The position numbers were made by a program, and so were the translations under genes. The notes beneath the pieces are model-generated. The model did no database searches. It saw only the letters and a program-made list of their open reading frames with translations, and had not been told where the DNA came from. From Alcanivorax sp. (lineage in GTDB: Bacteria > Pseudomonadota > Gammaproteobacteria > Pseudomonadales > Alcanivoracaceae), in contig CP051239.1 in NCBI GenBank assembly GCA_017794945.1, forward strand, positions 2,160,692 through 2,224,691: a DNA stretch of 64,000 nucleotides, written 5' to 3'. Below, piece after piece: positions 51,192 through 62,949 of this stretch; position 1 is the first letter of the stretch; each line of letters begins with the position of its first letter.

Positions 51192-52163
51192 ATGGGACAT
51201 CTTGGCGGTGAGAAAATTCAGCGCACTGAGCAGGTTGATGCGCAATACGCCGGTATCCGGCTGGATCAGGCGGCCGCCGAATTGTTCGACGGCTTCTCCC
51301 GGTCGCGCCTGCAGAACTGGATCAAAGAGGGCGTGCTAACGGTGGACGGCCGGGCGGCGCGGCCCAAGGACAAGCTGCTGGGCGGCGAGGCGTTGACCCT
51401 GGCGGTGGAACTGGCGCCGGAGATCGACGACCAGCCGGAAGCCATTGAATTGCCGGTGGTGTATCAGGATCAGGACCTGATCGTGATCAACAAGCCCGCC
51501 GGTCTGGTGGTGCACCCGGCCGCCGGCCACGCCGACGGCACCCTGCTCAACGGCCTGCTGCACCTGGACGATCGCCTGTCCAGCCTGCCCCGGGCCGGCA
51601 TCGTCCATCGCCTGGACCGGGACACCACCGGCCTGATGGTCGTCGCCCGCTCCGTGGAGGCGCACACCGGGCTGGTGGCGCAGCTGCAGGATAAGAGCCT
51701 GTACCGTGAGTACCAGGCCATCGCCATGGGCGTGATGACCGGCGGCGGCACCGTGGATGCGCCCATGGGCCGTCACCCGGTGGATCGCAAGCGCCAGGCG
51801 GTGGTCGCCCACGGCGGCAAGCCGGCGGTCACCCATTACCGGGTGCTGGACCGCTACCGGGCCCACACCCGCGTGCAGGTGCGCCTGGAAACAGGCCGCA
51901 CCCACCAGATCCGCGTGCATCTGGCCCACCGCCGGTACCCCCTGGTGGGCGACCCGCTTTACGGCGGCCGGCTCAAGCAGCCCGCCGGCGCCACCGAGGC
52001 GCTGCGCGAAGCCCTGCGCGGTTTCCGCCGCCAGGCCCTGCATGCCTTCAAGCTCGGGCTGGTGCACCCCGTCAGCGGCGAGTACATGGAATTCGAGGCG
52101 CCCCTGCCCGACGACTTCCAGACACTGATTCAGGTCCTGGAGGCGGACCGGGAGGCACAATGA
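51192..52163 (+). CDS. rluD: 23S rRNA pseudouridine synthase RluD
   Basis: 323 residues from the ATG at 51192. An S4 domain (about 15-75) is followed by the RluA-type catalytic domain with GIVHRLDRDTTGLMVVA, where D142 is the nucleophile. RluD modifies uridines 1911, 1915 and 1917 of helix 69. The stop overlaps the pgeF start by 4 bases (ATGA). The gene pair rluD-pgeF is conserved in gammaproteobacteria. Confidence 0.95.
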   Translation: MGHLGGEKIQRTEQVDAQYAGIRLDQAAAELFDGFSRSRLQNWIKEGVLTVDGRAARPKDKLLGGEALTLAVELAPEIDDQPEAIELPVVYQDQDLIVINKPAGLVVHPAAGHADGTLLNGLLHLDDRLSSLPRAGIVHRLDRDTTGLMVVARSVEAHTGLVAQLQDKSLYREYQAIAMGVMTGGGTVDAPMGRHPVDRKRQAVVAHGGKPAVTHYRVLDRYRAHTRVQVRLETGRTHQIRVHLAHRRYPLVGDPLYGGRLKQPAGATEALREALRGFRRQALHAFKLGLVHPVSGEYMEFEAPLPDDFQTLIQVLEADREAQ

Positions 52164-52915
52164 CCCTGCCCGACATTAGCCAGTGGCTGCGGCCCGACTG
52201 GCGGCCCCATCCCCGGGTTCGCGCCCTGGTGACCACCCGTCTGGGGCGCCACTCGCCGCCCCCGTGGCAGGGTTTTAACCTGGGCATGAACTGTGGCGAC
52301 GACCCGGCCCGGGTGGAGCAGGCCCGCCGCCATGTGCACAAGATGCTGGCGGTGGACCATCCGCCGGCCTGGCTGGAGCAGGTCCACGGTGATCGCATTA
52401 TTCAGGCCGGCGACGCCGACACGCGCGCCGACGGGGTCTGGGCCGGCGAACCGGGGTGGCCCTGCGTGGTGCTCACCGCGGATTGCCTGCCGGTGCTGCT
52501 GGCGCGCCAGGACGGCAGCGCGGTGGCGGCGGTGCACGCCGGCTGGCGCGGTCTGCACGGCGGCATCCTGGGCCGGGCGGTGGCCACGCTGGCGCCCGGC
52601 GGTGAGCCGTTGTCCGCCTGGCTGGGCCCGGCGATTTCCGCGCGCGCCTACCAGGTCGGCGAGGACGTGCACCGTGCCTTTGTGTCGCTGGGGCCGGAGT
52701 ATCAGGCCGCTTTCAGCCGCGACAGCCAGCCCAACCATTGGCGTTTCTCCCTGGCCCACGCCGCCACGCTGGCGCTGAACGCCGCCGGTGTGTTCGAGGT
52801 CGCGGGGGGCGACCACTGCACCGCCAGTGATCCGGTCCATTTCTACTCTTACCGCGCCGAAGGCCAGACCGGTCGCTTCGCCACCATGGTCTGGCTGGAA
52901 CCCGCCCCGGCTTGA
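52160..52915 (+). CDS. pgeF: Purine nucleoside phosphorylase/peptidoglycan editing factor (YfiH)
   Basis: 251 residues. The multicopper-oxidase-laccase-like DUF152 family motifs are present: GFNLGMNCGDDP, EQVHGDRI, LTADCLPVLL, AVHAGWRGLHGGI, and a C-terminal CTASDPVHFYSYRAEGQTGR. Zinc-binding His/Cys of HG, DC and HAGW are visible. In E. coli YfiH corrects peptidoglycan precursors with wrong amino acids and has purine nucleosidase activity. It follows rluD. Confidence 0.92.
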   Translation: MTLPDISQWLRPDWRPHPRVRALVTTRLGRHSPPPWQGFNLGMNCGDDPARVEQARRHVHKMLAVDHPPAWLEQVHGDRIIQAGDADTRADGVWAGEPGWPCVVLTADCLPVLLARQDGSAVAAVHAGWRGLHGGILGRAVATLAPGGEPLSAWLGPAISARAYQVGEDVHRAFVSLGPEYQAAFSRDSQPNHWRFSLAHAATLALNAAGVFEVAGGDHCTASDPVHFYSYRAEGQTGRFATMVWLEPAPA

Positions 52916-52934
52916 TCCAGATCAATACTTCCCT

Positions 52935-52963
52935 CTTGAATCCCTTCCCGTCAGTCCGCATTT
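52935..52963 (+). promoter_or_regulatory. Sigma-32 heat-shock promoter of clpB
   Basis: CTTGAA (52935-52940), 15 bases, then CCGCATTT (52956-52963), which matches the -10 consensus CCCCATNT at seven of eight positions. The start codon of clpB is 82 bases further on. Confidence 0.75.
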
Positions 52964-53044
52964 AAAGCTCAGTTTTTAAACAACCGATGACGCGTCGGTG
53001 CCGTGGTATGGGCCGGCCGTTAGGCGTGATCAGGAGAGTGGAAA

Positions 53045-55630
53045 ATGCGAATGGACAAATTTACCGCGCGCTTGCAGGAAGCCTTGGGCGAAGCCCAATC
53101 CCTGGCCGTCGGCCAGAGCCACAGTGCGATCGAACCGGTGCACTTGCTGCTTGCACTGCTGCAGCAGAGTGGCGGGGTGGCGGCGCCGTTGCTGGAGAAA
53201 GCCGGCGCCAACCCGGCGGATGTCATCACCGCCTTGAAAATGGCCATGGATAAACTGCCGACGGTGGGACAGTTCAACGGTGACGTGCAGCTGTCCCAGG
53301 GGTTGGCGCGGCTGCTCAACCTGGCGGATCGCGAGGCCCAGCAGCGTGGCGACCAGTACGTGTCCACCGAGGCGCTGTTGCTGGCGGCCTGTGACGACGG
53401 TGGGGAACTGGGCAAGCTGTTCAAGAACGCCGGCATCAAGAAGAAGGTGCTGGCGGAAAAAATTCAGGAAGTTCGCGGCGGTGAAGCGGTCACCGACCCC
53501 AACGCGGAAGACAAGATGGAAGCGCTGAAGAAGTACACCCAGGATCTCACCGAGCGGGCCGAGAGCGGCAAGCTGGATCCGGTGATCGGCCGTGACGATG
53601 AAATCCGCCGCACCATCCAGGTGCTGCAGCGCCGCACCAAGAACAACCCGGTGCTGATCGGCGAGCCCGGCGTCGGCAAGACCGCCATCGTCGAGGGGCT
53701 GGCCCAGCGCATCGTTAACGGCGAGGTGCCGGAAGGGCTCAAGGACAAGCGCGTGCTGGCCCTGGACATGGCGGCGCTGATCGCCGGCGCCAAGTATCGC
53801 GGCGAGTTCGAGGAACGCTTGAAAGCGGTGTTGAACGAACTCGCCAAGCAGGAAGGACGCATCATTCTGTTCGTCGACGAGCTGCACACCATGGTCGGTG
53901 CCGGCAAGGCCGACGGCGCCATGGACGCCGGCAACATGCTCAAGCCGGCGCTGGCCCGGGGCGAACTGCACTGCGTGGGCGCCACCACCCTGGACGAGTA
54001 CCGCCAGCACATCGAAAAGGACGCGGCGCTGGAGCGGCGTTTCCAGAAGGTGCAGGTGGACCAGCCCTCCGTGGAGGACACCATCGCCATCCTGCGTGGC
54101 CTGAAAGAGCGCTATGAGGTGCACCACGGTGTCGACATCACCGATGGCGCGATCATCGCCGCCGCGCGGCTCAGCCATCGCTACATCACCGACCGGCAGC
54201 TGCCGGACAAGGCCATCGACCTGATCGACGAGGCGGCCAGCCGCATCCGCATGGAAATCGATTCCATGCCGGAGGAAATGGATCGTCTCGACCGGCGCCT
54301 GATCCAGCTCAAAATGGAGCGTGAGGCGCTGCGCAAGGAAGACGACGAGGCCAGCAAGAAGCGGCTCGACAAGCTGCAGGATGACATCGGTGCGCTGGAA
54401 AAAGAGTACGCCGATCTGGAAGAAATCTGGAACGCCGAGAAGGCGGCCCTGCAGGGCGCCCAGCAGTACAAGGCGGAGCTGGAGCAGGCGCGGGTGGACA
54501 TGGAGCAGGCGCGCCGCGCCGGCGACCTGAGCCGCATGTCCGAGCTGCAGTACGGCGTGATCCCGGATCTGGAGAAGAAAGTGCAGACCGCCCAGGAGGC
54601 GGAAGAGTCCGCCCAGGTGGAAACCAAATTGCTGCGCAACAAGGTCACCGAGGAAGAAGTGGCTGAGGTGGTCTCCAAGTGGACCGGCATTCCGGTGTCC
54701 AAGATGCTGGAAGGCGAGCGCGACAAGCTGCTGCGCATGGAGGAAGCGCTGCACGCCCGGGTGGTCGGCCAGGACGAGGCGGTGACCGCGGTCTCCAATG
54801 CGGTGCGCCGCTCAAGGGCCGGGCTCTCCGACCCCAACCGGCCCAACGGCAGCTTCCTGTTCCTGGGCCCCACCGGGGTGGGCAAGACCGAGCTTTGCAA
54901 GGCTTTGGCCGGGTTCCTGTTCGATACCGAGGAGGCCATGGTGCGCATCGATATGTCCGAGTTCATGGAGAAGCACTCCGTGGCCCGGCTGATCGGCGCG
55001 CCCCCGGGTTACGTGGGCTACGAAGAGGGCGGCTACCTCACCGAGGCGGTGCGGCGTAAACCTTACTCCGTGTTGCTGCTCGACGAGGTGGAGAAAGCCC
55101 ATCCGGACGTCTTCAACATCCTGCTGCAGGTGCTCGAGGACGGCCGCCTCACCGACGGTCAGGGCCGGACCGTGGACTTCCGCAACACGGTGGTGGTGAT
55201 GACCTCCAACCTGGGCTCCGATCTGATCCAGCGCATGGCCGGCGAGGGCGATTACGACGCCATGAAAGACGCTGTGATGGAGGTGGTCGGCCAGCACTTC
55301 CGGCCCGAGTTCATCAACCGGGTGGATGAGACGGTGGTGTTCCATCCTCTGGCCCGGGATCAACTCAAGGGCATCGCCGGGATCCAGCTCGACTATCTGC
55401 GTCAGCGGCTGGTGGACCGGGACATGGGGCTGCGGCTGTCGGACAAGGCGCTGGAAAAGCTGGTGGAGGCCGGTTTCGATCCGGTCTACGGCGCCCGGCC
55501 GCTGAAAAGGGCGATCCAGCAGCAGCTGGAAAACCCGCTTGCCCAGGCCTTGCTCAAGGGTGAGTTCGGCCCCGGCGACACCATCGAAGTGGATGTCGCC
55601 GGCAGCGAGATGGTGTTCCGCAAAGGTTGA
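53045..55630 (+). CDS. clpB: ATP-dependent disaggregase ClpB
   Basis: 861 residues. An N-domain with two Clp repeats (1-145), first AAA+ module with Walker [16 protein letters not shown], coiled-coil middle domain (about 400-525; [18 protein letters not shown]), and second AAA+ module with [14 protein letters not shown] and [13 protein letters not shown]. The middle domain identifies ClpB against ClpA. With DnaK it dissolves aggregates under heat stress. The heat-shock promoter upstream agrees. Arg in the KIGxx ribosome-like segment is not relevant here. Confidence 0.98.
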   Translation: MRMDKFTARLQEALGEAQSLAVGQSHSAIEPVHLLLALLQQSGGVAAPLLEKAGANPADVITALKMAMDKLPTVGQFNGDVQLSQGLARLLNLADREAQQRGDQYVSTEALLLAACDDGGELGKLFKNAGIKKKVLAEKIQEVRGGEAVTDPNAEDKMEALKKYTQDLTERAESGKLDPVIGRDDEIRRTIQVLQRRTKNNPVLIGEPGVGKTAIVEGLAQRIVNGEVPEGLKDKRVLALDMAALIAGAKYRGEFEERLKAVLNELAKQEGRIILFVDELHTMVGAGKADGAMDAGNMLKPALARGELHCVGATTLDEYRQHIEKDAALERRFQKVQVDQPSVEDTIAILRGLKERYEVHHGVDITDGAIIAAARLSHRYITDRQLPDKAIDLIDEAASRIRMEIDSMPEEMDRLDRRLIQLKMEREALRKEDDEASKKRLDKLQDDIGALEKEYADLEEIWNAEKAALQGAQQYKAELEQARVDMEQARRAGDLSRMSELQYGVIPDLEKKVQTAQEAEESAQVETKLLRNKVTEEEVAEVVSKWTGIPVSKMLEGERDKLLRMEEALHARVVGQDEAVTAVSNAVRRSRAGLSDPNRPNGSFLFLGPTGVGKTELCKALAGFLFDTEEAMVRIDMSEFMEKHSVARLIGAPPGYVGYEEGGYLTEAVRRKPYSVLLLDEVEKAHPDVFNILLQVLEDGRLTDGQGRTVDFRNTVVVMTSNLGSDLIQRMAGEGDYDAMKDAVMEVVGQHFRPEFINRVDETVVFHPLARDQLKGIAGIQLDYLRQRLVDRDMGLRLSDKALEKLVEAGFDPVYGARPLKRAIQQQLENPLAQALLKGEFGPGDTIEVDVAGSEMVFRKG

Positions 55631-56098
55631 TCAGCAGTCCTTGAGCGCCGCGCGGGTGGTTTCGATCATTTCGTCGCGGCGCGCCTGGTCAATGACTTCC
55701 ATTTCTCCGGTCTCCGGGTTTTCCACCCGCACCACCGGCTTGTTTTCGAGGATGTCCAGGTTGGCGCGGTGCTGGTCGCAGCGCTCCTTGGCCACGGCCT
55801 CCGGCTCCTTGGCCACGCGCTCCGCCTCGCGGGCTCGCTCTTCCGCCTGTTCACGGGCGCGGGCCGCGGCCTCACGCTGCTCCTGCAGCGCCTTGATCTC
55901 CTTGCCCTGATCGGAGCTGGGCCCGTAGGTGCGCACCGTTTGCGAGCCGCCATCCTCCGGCGGCGCCGTGCCATAGTGCGTGACCCCGTTGTCGTCCACC
56001 CATTTGTAGTACTTATCCGCCACGGCGGGCGCGGCGCTGCCCAGCAGGGCGAGCGCCAGCAGTGGCGTGAGTGTTCTGGCGATGCTGGTTCGGATCAT
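55631..56098 (-). CDS. DUF4124 domain secreted protein
   Basis: 155 residues from the ATG at 56098 (GGGGCAA before it); the longer frame to 56416 lies over the ilvI promoter and is rejected. A signal peptide ends AAPAVADKYYKWVDDNGVTHYG, which starts the DUF4124 module found near the N-terminus of many small periplasmic proteins. A charged coiled-coil follows (about 65-110; REAAARAREQAEERAREAERVAK). The rest has two Cys (ERCDQHRA and the last residue). The function is not known. It is convergent with clpB. Confidence 0.85.
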   Translation of the reverse strand: MIRTSIARTLTPLLALALLGSAAPAVADKYYKWVDDNGVTHYGTAPPEDGGSQTVRTYGPSSDQGKEIKALQEQREAAARAREQAEERAREAERVAKEPEAVAKERCDQHRANLDILENKPVVRVENPETGEMEVIDQARRDEMIETTRAALKDC

Positions 56099-56189
56099 TG
56101 TTTGCCCCCTTGGTCGACGAATCAGAATGCCCGCGACGGTCCCCGCTGTGCAAGTGCCCTTATTGTGTAAGAAAGGGCCCGCCAGGGGT

Positions 56190-56217
56190 TTGAAAGCGCC
56201 CGCATTTCTGACAATAT
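56190..56217 (+). promoter_or_regulatory. Candidate promoter of ilvI-ilvN
   Basis: TTGAAA (56190-56195), 16 bases, then CAATAT (56212-56217). A start near 56224 leaves a leader of about 300 bases before ilvI. Confidence 0.55.
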
Positions 56218-56223
56218 TGCAGT

Positions 56224-56529
56224 ACTTTCCGGAGATCGGAACCCGCAGGCGCTTACCGGCACCTGTGTGGCCGGGACCCGGGGCGCCGTTACCGCGACGT
56301 CCTAACGCAGCATCACTGCAAGCATGTCCCGCTGGTGAAGCCTCTGGAGGATTCCGGCGCGGGTATGTGCCCCCCTCCGAGCTTCCCAACCTGTGTTCGC
56401 CGTCGGCCACCTCCACGCGGACTTCGGGATGCCTAAATACGGCGTCCGTCCCACAGGTAAACGCAACACCCTCCCGTTCCGCCGGTTTTCGGCGGGGTGA
56501 ACGCTATTTTTAATTTCGAGGTAGCAATC
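56224..56529 (+). promoter_or_regulatory. Long 5' leader of ilvI-ilvN
   Basis: About 300 bases without a supported gene. A hairpin CCGCCG-GTTTT-CGGCGG (56479-56495) stands just before the ribosome binding site and is followed 8 bases later by ATTTTT. Several GC-rich complementary segments precede it (for example CTGGAGG near 56343 and CCCCCCTCC near 56371). No leader peptide rich in Ile, Leu or Val codons is visible; one 23-codon frame from the ATG at 56365 has none of the expected codon runs. Control by RNA structure is likely but not assigned to a known class. Confidence 0.45.
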
Positions 56530-58250
<1,721 letters not shown>

Positions 58251-58251
<1 letters not shown>

Positions 58252-58742
58252 TGAGACGCATTATTTCGATTCTGATGGAAAACGAGCCGGGTGCGCTGTC
58301 CCGGGTGGTGGGGCTGTTCTCCCAGCGCGGCTACAACATCGAGACCCTGACGGTGGCGCCCACCGAGGACGACACCCTGTCCCGGCTGACCATGACCACC
58401 ACCGGCGACGACAAGAAGATCGAGCAGATCACCAAGCACCTCAACAAGCTGATCGAGGTGGTCAAGCTGGTCGATCTCACCGAGGGTGCCCACATTGAGC
58501 GTGAGATCATGCTCATGAAGGTGAAGGCCACCGGCGCCCAGCGTGCCGAGGTCAAACGCACCGTGGACATCTTCCGGGGCCAGATCGTGGATGTCACCAG
58601 CACCGTGTACACGGTGCAGCTCACCGGTACCACCGACAAGCTGGAGGCGTTCATCAACGCCGTCGGCGAAGCGCAGGTGCTGGAAGTGGTACGCTCCGGC
58701 GTGTCCGGCATCTCACGGGGCGAGAAAGTGCTCAGCCTCTGA
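58251..58742 (+). CDS. ilvN: Acetolactate synthase small regulatory subunit
   Basis: 163 residues. An N-terminal ACT domain begins RRIISILMENEPGALSRVVGLFSQRGYNIETLTVAPTED. The C-terminal domain (about 80-163) stabilises the large subunit. The ACT dimer usually binds valine and gives feedback inhibition. It is also called ilvH in many genomes. A terminator follows 29 bases later. Confidence 0.96.
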
Positions 58743-58767
58743 GTCGTTGTTACAGCGAAAGCCTGAC

Positions 58768-58794
58768 AAAACCCCGCCTCGCGCGGGGTTTTTC
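58768..58794 (+). terminator. Rho-independent terminator of ilvI-ilvN
   Basis: ACCCCGC (58771-58777), 5-base loop, GCGGGGT (58783-58789), then T5. Confidence 0.88.
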
Positions 58795-58900
58795 GTATGT
58801 GGCGCTGGGAATGGCGATTCGGTGTAGGTTTCTTGAGCGGTGAAAGGGATGCACGTATTTTAAAGACGGATCATCGGACGTCATTGCTGGGGTATGGATT

Positions 58901-59344
58901 ATGCGTGGAGTATTGGGCGGTTTGGCTTTGATTTTGGGGGTATGGTCCGGTCTGGCCGGCGCCCAGCAGCACCCGGCGAGCATGGTGGGGAAGTGGTGCG
59001 AGTCCGACAATGGTGGTGAATCGTGCAGTGGATATACCTCGTATTTTCCCGACGGTAGTGCCTATGCCTATACAACGAGCGTAGAAGGAAACCGGCTGGA
59101 GGTGGTGGGAATGTGGGGCCATATTGGGCGTCACTCCTGTTTCACCCATATCGCTTTCAAGGAGTACGATGAGGATACAAACTTGCTGGTTAACTGGGGG
59201 AGCCGGAGAAATTTCTGCAACAAAATTATCGGGTTAGGCGTGTCTGAGTTTGTTTACGAAGACTATGAAGGTGAGCGCCACTCCATCTACCGTCTTTCGG
59301 ACAGCCCCGACCGGTCAGTGTGGCCGCCGGTCTCTGGTGAATAA
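58901..59344 (+). CDS. Hypothetical secreted protein with four cysteines
   Basis: 147 residues. Signal peptide 1-21 (GVLGGLALILGVWSGLAGAQ), then a small domain with Cys at 33, 42, 80 and 106, which could form two disulfides in the periplasm. The wording MVGKWCESDNGGESCSGYTSYFPDGSAYAYTTSVEGN looks like a lipocalin-like or META-like beta barrel, where the GKW motif starts a strand. The local sequence is less GC-rich than its neighbours, suggesting transfer. The family is not recognised. It is a single gene between two ilv units. Confidence 0.7.
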   Translation: MRGVLGGLALILGVWSGLAGAQQHPASMVGKWCESDNGGESCSGYTSYFPDGSAYAYTTSVEGNRLEVVGMWGHIGRHSCFTHIAFKEYDEDTNLLVNWGSRRNFCNKIIGLGVSEFVYEDYEGERHSIYRLSDSPDRSVWPPVSGE

Positions 59345-59389
59345 GCGTATCGGGCTGCGCTGAGCCGATCCGCAAGCTTCAGGGGCGTC

Positions 59390-59899
59390 ATGTCCTATAT
59401 CCATAGTTTCCCACCGGTGTCCGAGCCGACGGCTGACCGGCTGATTCTCGGCTCCATGCCGGGCAAGGCGTCACTGGCGGCCCGGCAGTATTACGCGCAT
59501 CCGCGCAATCTGTTCTGGCGACTTATGGAGGCGCTTCTCGGCATCCAGGCTGATCTGCCTTACGCGGAACGTTGCCGGCAGCTGGCGGAGCAGGGCGTGG
59601 CCCTGTGGGACGTGCTGAAAACCTGTACCCGCTCGAGCAGCCTCGACTCGGACATTGTCGAAGCGTCGATCGTGCCTCAGGATTTCGAGGGCTTTCTGCG
59701 CGCCCATCCGCGCATCGGCGTGATCTTTTTCAACGGCGCCAAGGCGGAGAGCGTCTGGCGGCGCCACGTGGGGCCCACACTGCCCGCCGATCTTGCCGCG
59801 ATCCCTACTTCTCGCCTGCCGTCCACCAGCCCGGCGAACGCGTCGATTCCCTATCCGGTGAAGCTGCGGCAATGGCGGACGGTGACTACGCCTCTATAG
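59390..59899 (+). CDS. DNA-deoxyinosine glycosylase (UDG family 6)
   Basis: 169 residues. Family 6 uracil-DNA-glycosylase-like motifs are present: LILGSMPGKASLAARQYYAHPRNLFW at 18-43, VALWDVLKTCTR, FFNGAKAES and LPSTSPANA near the end. This family removes hypoxanthine (deoxyinosine) from DNA. It has no link to the amino acid genes around it and may simply be an insertion between ilvN and ilvY. AGGGGCG precedes the ATG. Confidence 0.88.
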   Translation: MSYIHSFPPVSEPTADRLILGSMPGKASLAARQYYAHPRNLFWRLMEALLGIQADLPYAERCRQLAEQGVALWDVLKTCTRSSSLDSDIVEASIVPQDFEGFLRAHPRIGVIFFNGAKAESVWRRHVGPTLPADLAAIPTSRLPSTSPANASIPYPVKLRQWRTVTTPL

Positions 59900-59920
59900 G
59901 TAGGGCGGTGGTTCGCTGAG

Positions 59921-60802
59921 TCAACGCAGCTGCGACCAGAACGCCTGGATCACCGGGTCGGTGAGGCGCTTTTCCAGGGTGAACAGGCCCACCTCGTAGT
60001 CTTCCAGGGCCGGTTCCACCTGCAGAGGGCGAGTGCGCTCGGCCAGCGGGCTGTTCTCCAGCACGATGCGCGGCGCGACGCCCACCCCGAAGCCCAGGCT
60101 CACCATGCTGACGATGGCCTCGTTGCCGCTCACCTGGGCGTAGATGCGCGGCGTGACGCCCAGGGCCCGGAACCACTGGTCCAGGCGCTGCCGGGACAGG
60201 CCTTCCTCGGAAAGAATCATCGGCACGTCGCGCCAGGCGTCGGCGCGGGCGGGCCCGTTCAGGGCGCCGGCCAGGTCGGGCTGGTCGGCGGGGGCGATGA
60301 ACAGCAGCGGCGAGCGCAGTATCGGGCGGAACGCCACGCCCCGGGGCAGGGTGTCCGGGCGGGCGCCGATGGCGATGTCTTCCCGTCCGGTGGTCACCCG
60401 TTCCACCGCCTGGGCCGGGTCGCCGGTGTGCAGCTTGATCTCGATGCCGGGGTAGTCGTTGCGGAAGTGACTGAGAATGTCATAGAGGAAGCTGTAGCTG
60501 GCGGTCACCGAGCAGTACAGGCTCAGCTCGCCCTGCAGTACCCGGCTGCTCTCCTGCATGGAATGCCGGAGGCTGTCCCACTGGGCCAGAGCTTCGCGGG
60601 CGTATTGCTGGAAGCGCCGTCCCTCCGGGGTGAGGCTGACACTGCGGTTGTCGCGCCGGAACAGGGTCACGCCCAGCTCTTCTTCCAGGTGCCGGATGGT
60701 GCGGCTCACCGCCGAGGGGCTCATATGGCAGCGGTCGCCGGCGCGGCCGAAGTGCAGGGTGTCGGCGAGCGCCAGAAACAGGCGAAACGGGCGGGTGTCC
60801 AT
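59921..60802 (-). CDS. ilvY: LysR family regulator IlvY
   Basis: 293 residues from the ATG at 60802. A LysR HTH (FLALADTLHFGRAGDRCHMSPSAVSRTIRHLEEELG) is followed by the effector-binding domain. The wording of the HTH and the place divergent from ilvC point to IlvY, which activates ilvC in response to acetolactate or acetohydroxybutyrate. An inverted repeat in the 123-base gap is its likely operator. The alternative ATG is 5 codons upstream. Confidence 0.92.
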   Translation of the reverse strand: MDTRPFRLFLALADTLHFGRAGDRCHMSPSAVSRTIRHLEEELGVTLFRRDNRSVSLTPEGRRFQQYAREALAQWDSLRHSMQESSRVLQGELSLYCSVTASYSFLYDILSHFRNDYPGIEIKLHTGDPAQAVERVTTGREDIAIGARPDTLPRGVAFRPILRSPLLFIAPADQPDLAGALNGPARADAWRDVPMILSEEGLSRQRLDQWFRALGVTPRIYAQVSGNEAIVSMVSLGFGVGVAPRIVLENSPLAERTRPLQVEPALEDYEVGLFTLEKRLTDPVIQAFWSQLR

Positions 60803-60846
60803 GTGGGCGTCTTCCAATCCGGTATTTCAATAGTCGGCATGCTGTG

Positions 60847-60870
60847 TTGCGAATATATCATTTTACGCAA
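60847..60870. promoter_or_regulatory. Candidate IlvY operator between ilvY and ilvC
   Basis: TTGCG (60847-60851) and CGCAA (60866-60870) form an inverted repeat with 14 AT-rich bases between. It lies 44 bases from the ilvY start and 55 from ilvC. As I recall, IlvY operators of E. coli have TTGCAA-type arms. Confidence 0.6.
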
Positions 60871-60892
60871 TACCGAGTATGACCTATGGTAG

Positions 60893-61942
<1,050 letters not shown>

Positions 61943-62000
61943 TGATCCGCGACTGACGTCGCTTATCCAGGCCGCGGCTGCAGCCGGCGGCGGATAAAGA

Positions 62001-62027
62001 ACGCGCCCTCAGGGGCGCGTTTTTTTT
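62001..62027 (+). terminator. Rho-independent terminator of ilvC
   Basis: ACGCGCCC-TCAG-GGGCGCGT (62001-62020) followed by T8 (62020-62027). The last T is also the first base of the structured repeat copy B. Confidence 0.92.
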
Positions 62028-62101
62028 GACCGCCATCCCTGGCGGTCATCCTTCGGACCGTCGCTGGCGCGACGTCAAAAATTTCTCCCGGAAATTTTTT
62101 G
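62027..62101 (+). repeat. Four-hairpin intergenic element, copy B
   Basis: Second copy of the element at 27015-27089, in the same orientation. Hairpins: TGACCGCC/GGCGGTCA (62027-62034 with 62041-62048), TCC/GGA around TTC (62049-62057), CGTCGC/GCGACG (62059-62074), AAAAATTTC/GAAATTTTT (62077-62085 with 62091-62099). It lies between the ilvC terminator and pssA. Compared with copy A, four base pairs have changed on both sides of their stems. Confidence 0.8.
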
Positions 62102-62153
62102 TTGGCGGGGGGCTGAGTTAGACTGGGGCTCTCAAAATAACCGGCGAGGGATC

Positions 62154-62942
62154 ATGGCCGAACACGACAATACCCCAGAGCAGCCCCAGGCCGACCCCTT
62201 CGAAGTGGTGGAGGCGGAACACCGTACCGGAACCCGGCACAAGGGGGTCTACCTGCTGCCCAACCTGTTCACCACCGGCGCCCTGTTCGCCGGTTTCTAC
62301 GCCATCGTGGCGGCGATGAACGGCCTGTTCGAGGCGGCGGCGGTGGGGATTATCGTGGCTGGCATTCTGGATGGCCTGGACGGCGGCGTGGCGCGTCTTA
62401 CCAATACCCAGAGCAAGTTCGGCGCGGAGTACGACTCACTCTCCGACTGCGTGGCCTTCGGCGTGGCGCCGGGGCTGGTGGCGTACTCCTGGGCGCTCAC
62501 CGAACTCGGCAAGTTCGGCTGGATGGCGGCCTTCATCTACTTGGCCTGTGCCGCCCTGCGGCTGGCACGGTTCAACGTGCAGGCGGAAAGCACGGACAAG
62601 CGCTTTTTTATCGGCCTGCCGAGTCCCACCGGGGCCGGTCTGGTGGCCACCATGGTGTGGCTGGGGGCCAGCCGGGGCGTGGACGGCAACGAGGTGTCCT
62701 GGCTGGTGGCCCTGGTGGTGGCCGGCGCCGGCCTGCTGATGGTGTCCTCGGTGCGCTACCACTCTTTCAAGGAGTTTCATATCGGGCGGGTGCCGTTCAA
62801 GGTGCTGCTCGGGGTGATCGTGGCGTTCGCCATTGTCTTCCTGGACCCGCCGCTGGTGCTCCTGACCGTGGCGGTGGTCTATGTGACCGTGGGGTTGTTG
62901 TTGAGCCTCTGGCGGTTGCGCAAGGGCACGCCGGCTACGTGA
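62154..62942 (+). CDS. pssA: CDP-diacylglycerol--serine O-phosphatidyltransferase
   Basis: 262 residues, integral membrane type. The CDP-alcohol phosphatidyltransferase motif DG-x2-AR-x8-G-x3-D-x3-D is complete in DGLDGGVARLTNTQSKFGAEYDSLSD, near residues 73-100. About eight membrane helices follow the pattern of the Bacillus-type PssA, not the soluble E. coli type. It makes phosphatidylserine, the precursor of phosphatidylethanolamine. It has GCGAGGG before the ATG. Confidence 0.93.
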   Translation: MAEHDNTPEQPQADPFEVVEAEHRTGTRHKGVYLLPNLFTTGALFAGFYAIVAAMNGLFEAAAVGIIVAGILDGLDGGVARLTNTQSKFGAEYDSLSDCVAFGVAPGLVAYSWALTELGKFGWMAAFIYLACAALRLARFNVQAESTDKRFFIGLPSPTGAGLVATMVWLGASRGVDGNEVSWLVALVVAGAGLLMVSSVRYHSFKEFHIGRVPFKVLLGVIVAFAIVFLDPPLVLLTVAVVYVTVGLLLSLWRLRKGTPAT

Positions 62943-62949
62943 AGAAGGG

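Noticed and set aside
53030..54754. 574-codon minus-strand frame opposite clpB
   Set aside because: Antisense shadow of a strongly biased gene.
56365..56436. Short frame in the ilvI leader as attenuation leader peptide
   Set aside because: No run of Ile, Leu or Val codons and no clear ribosome binding site.
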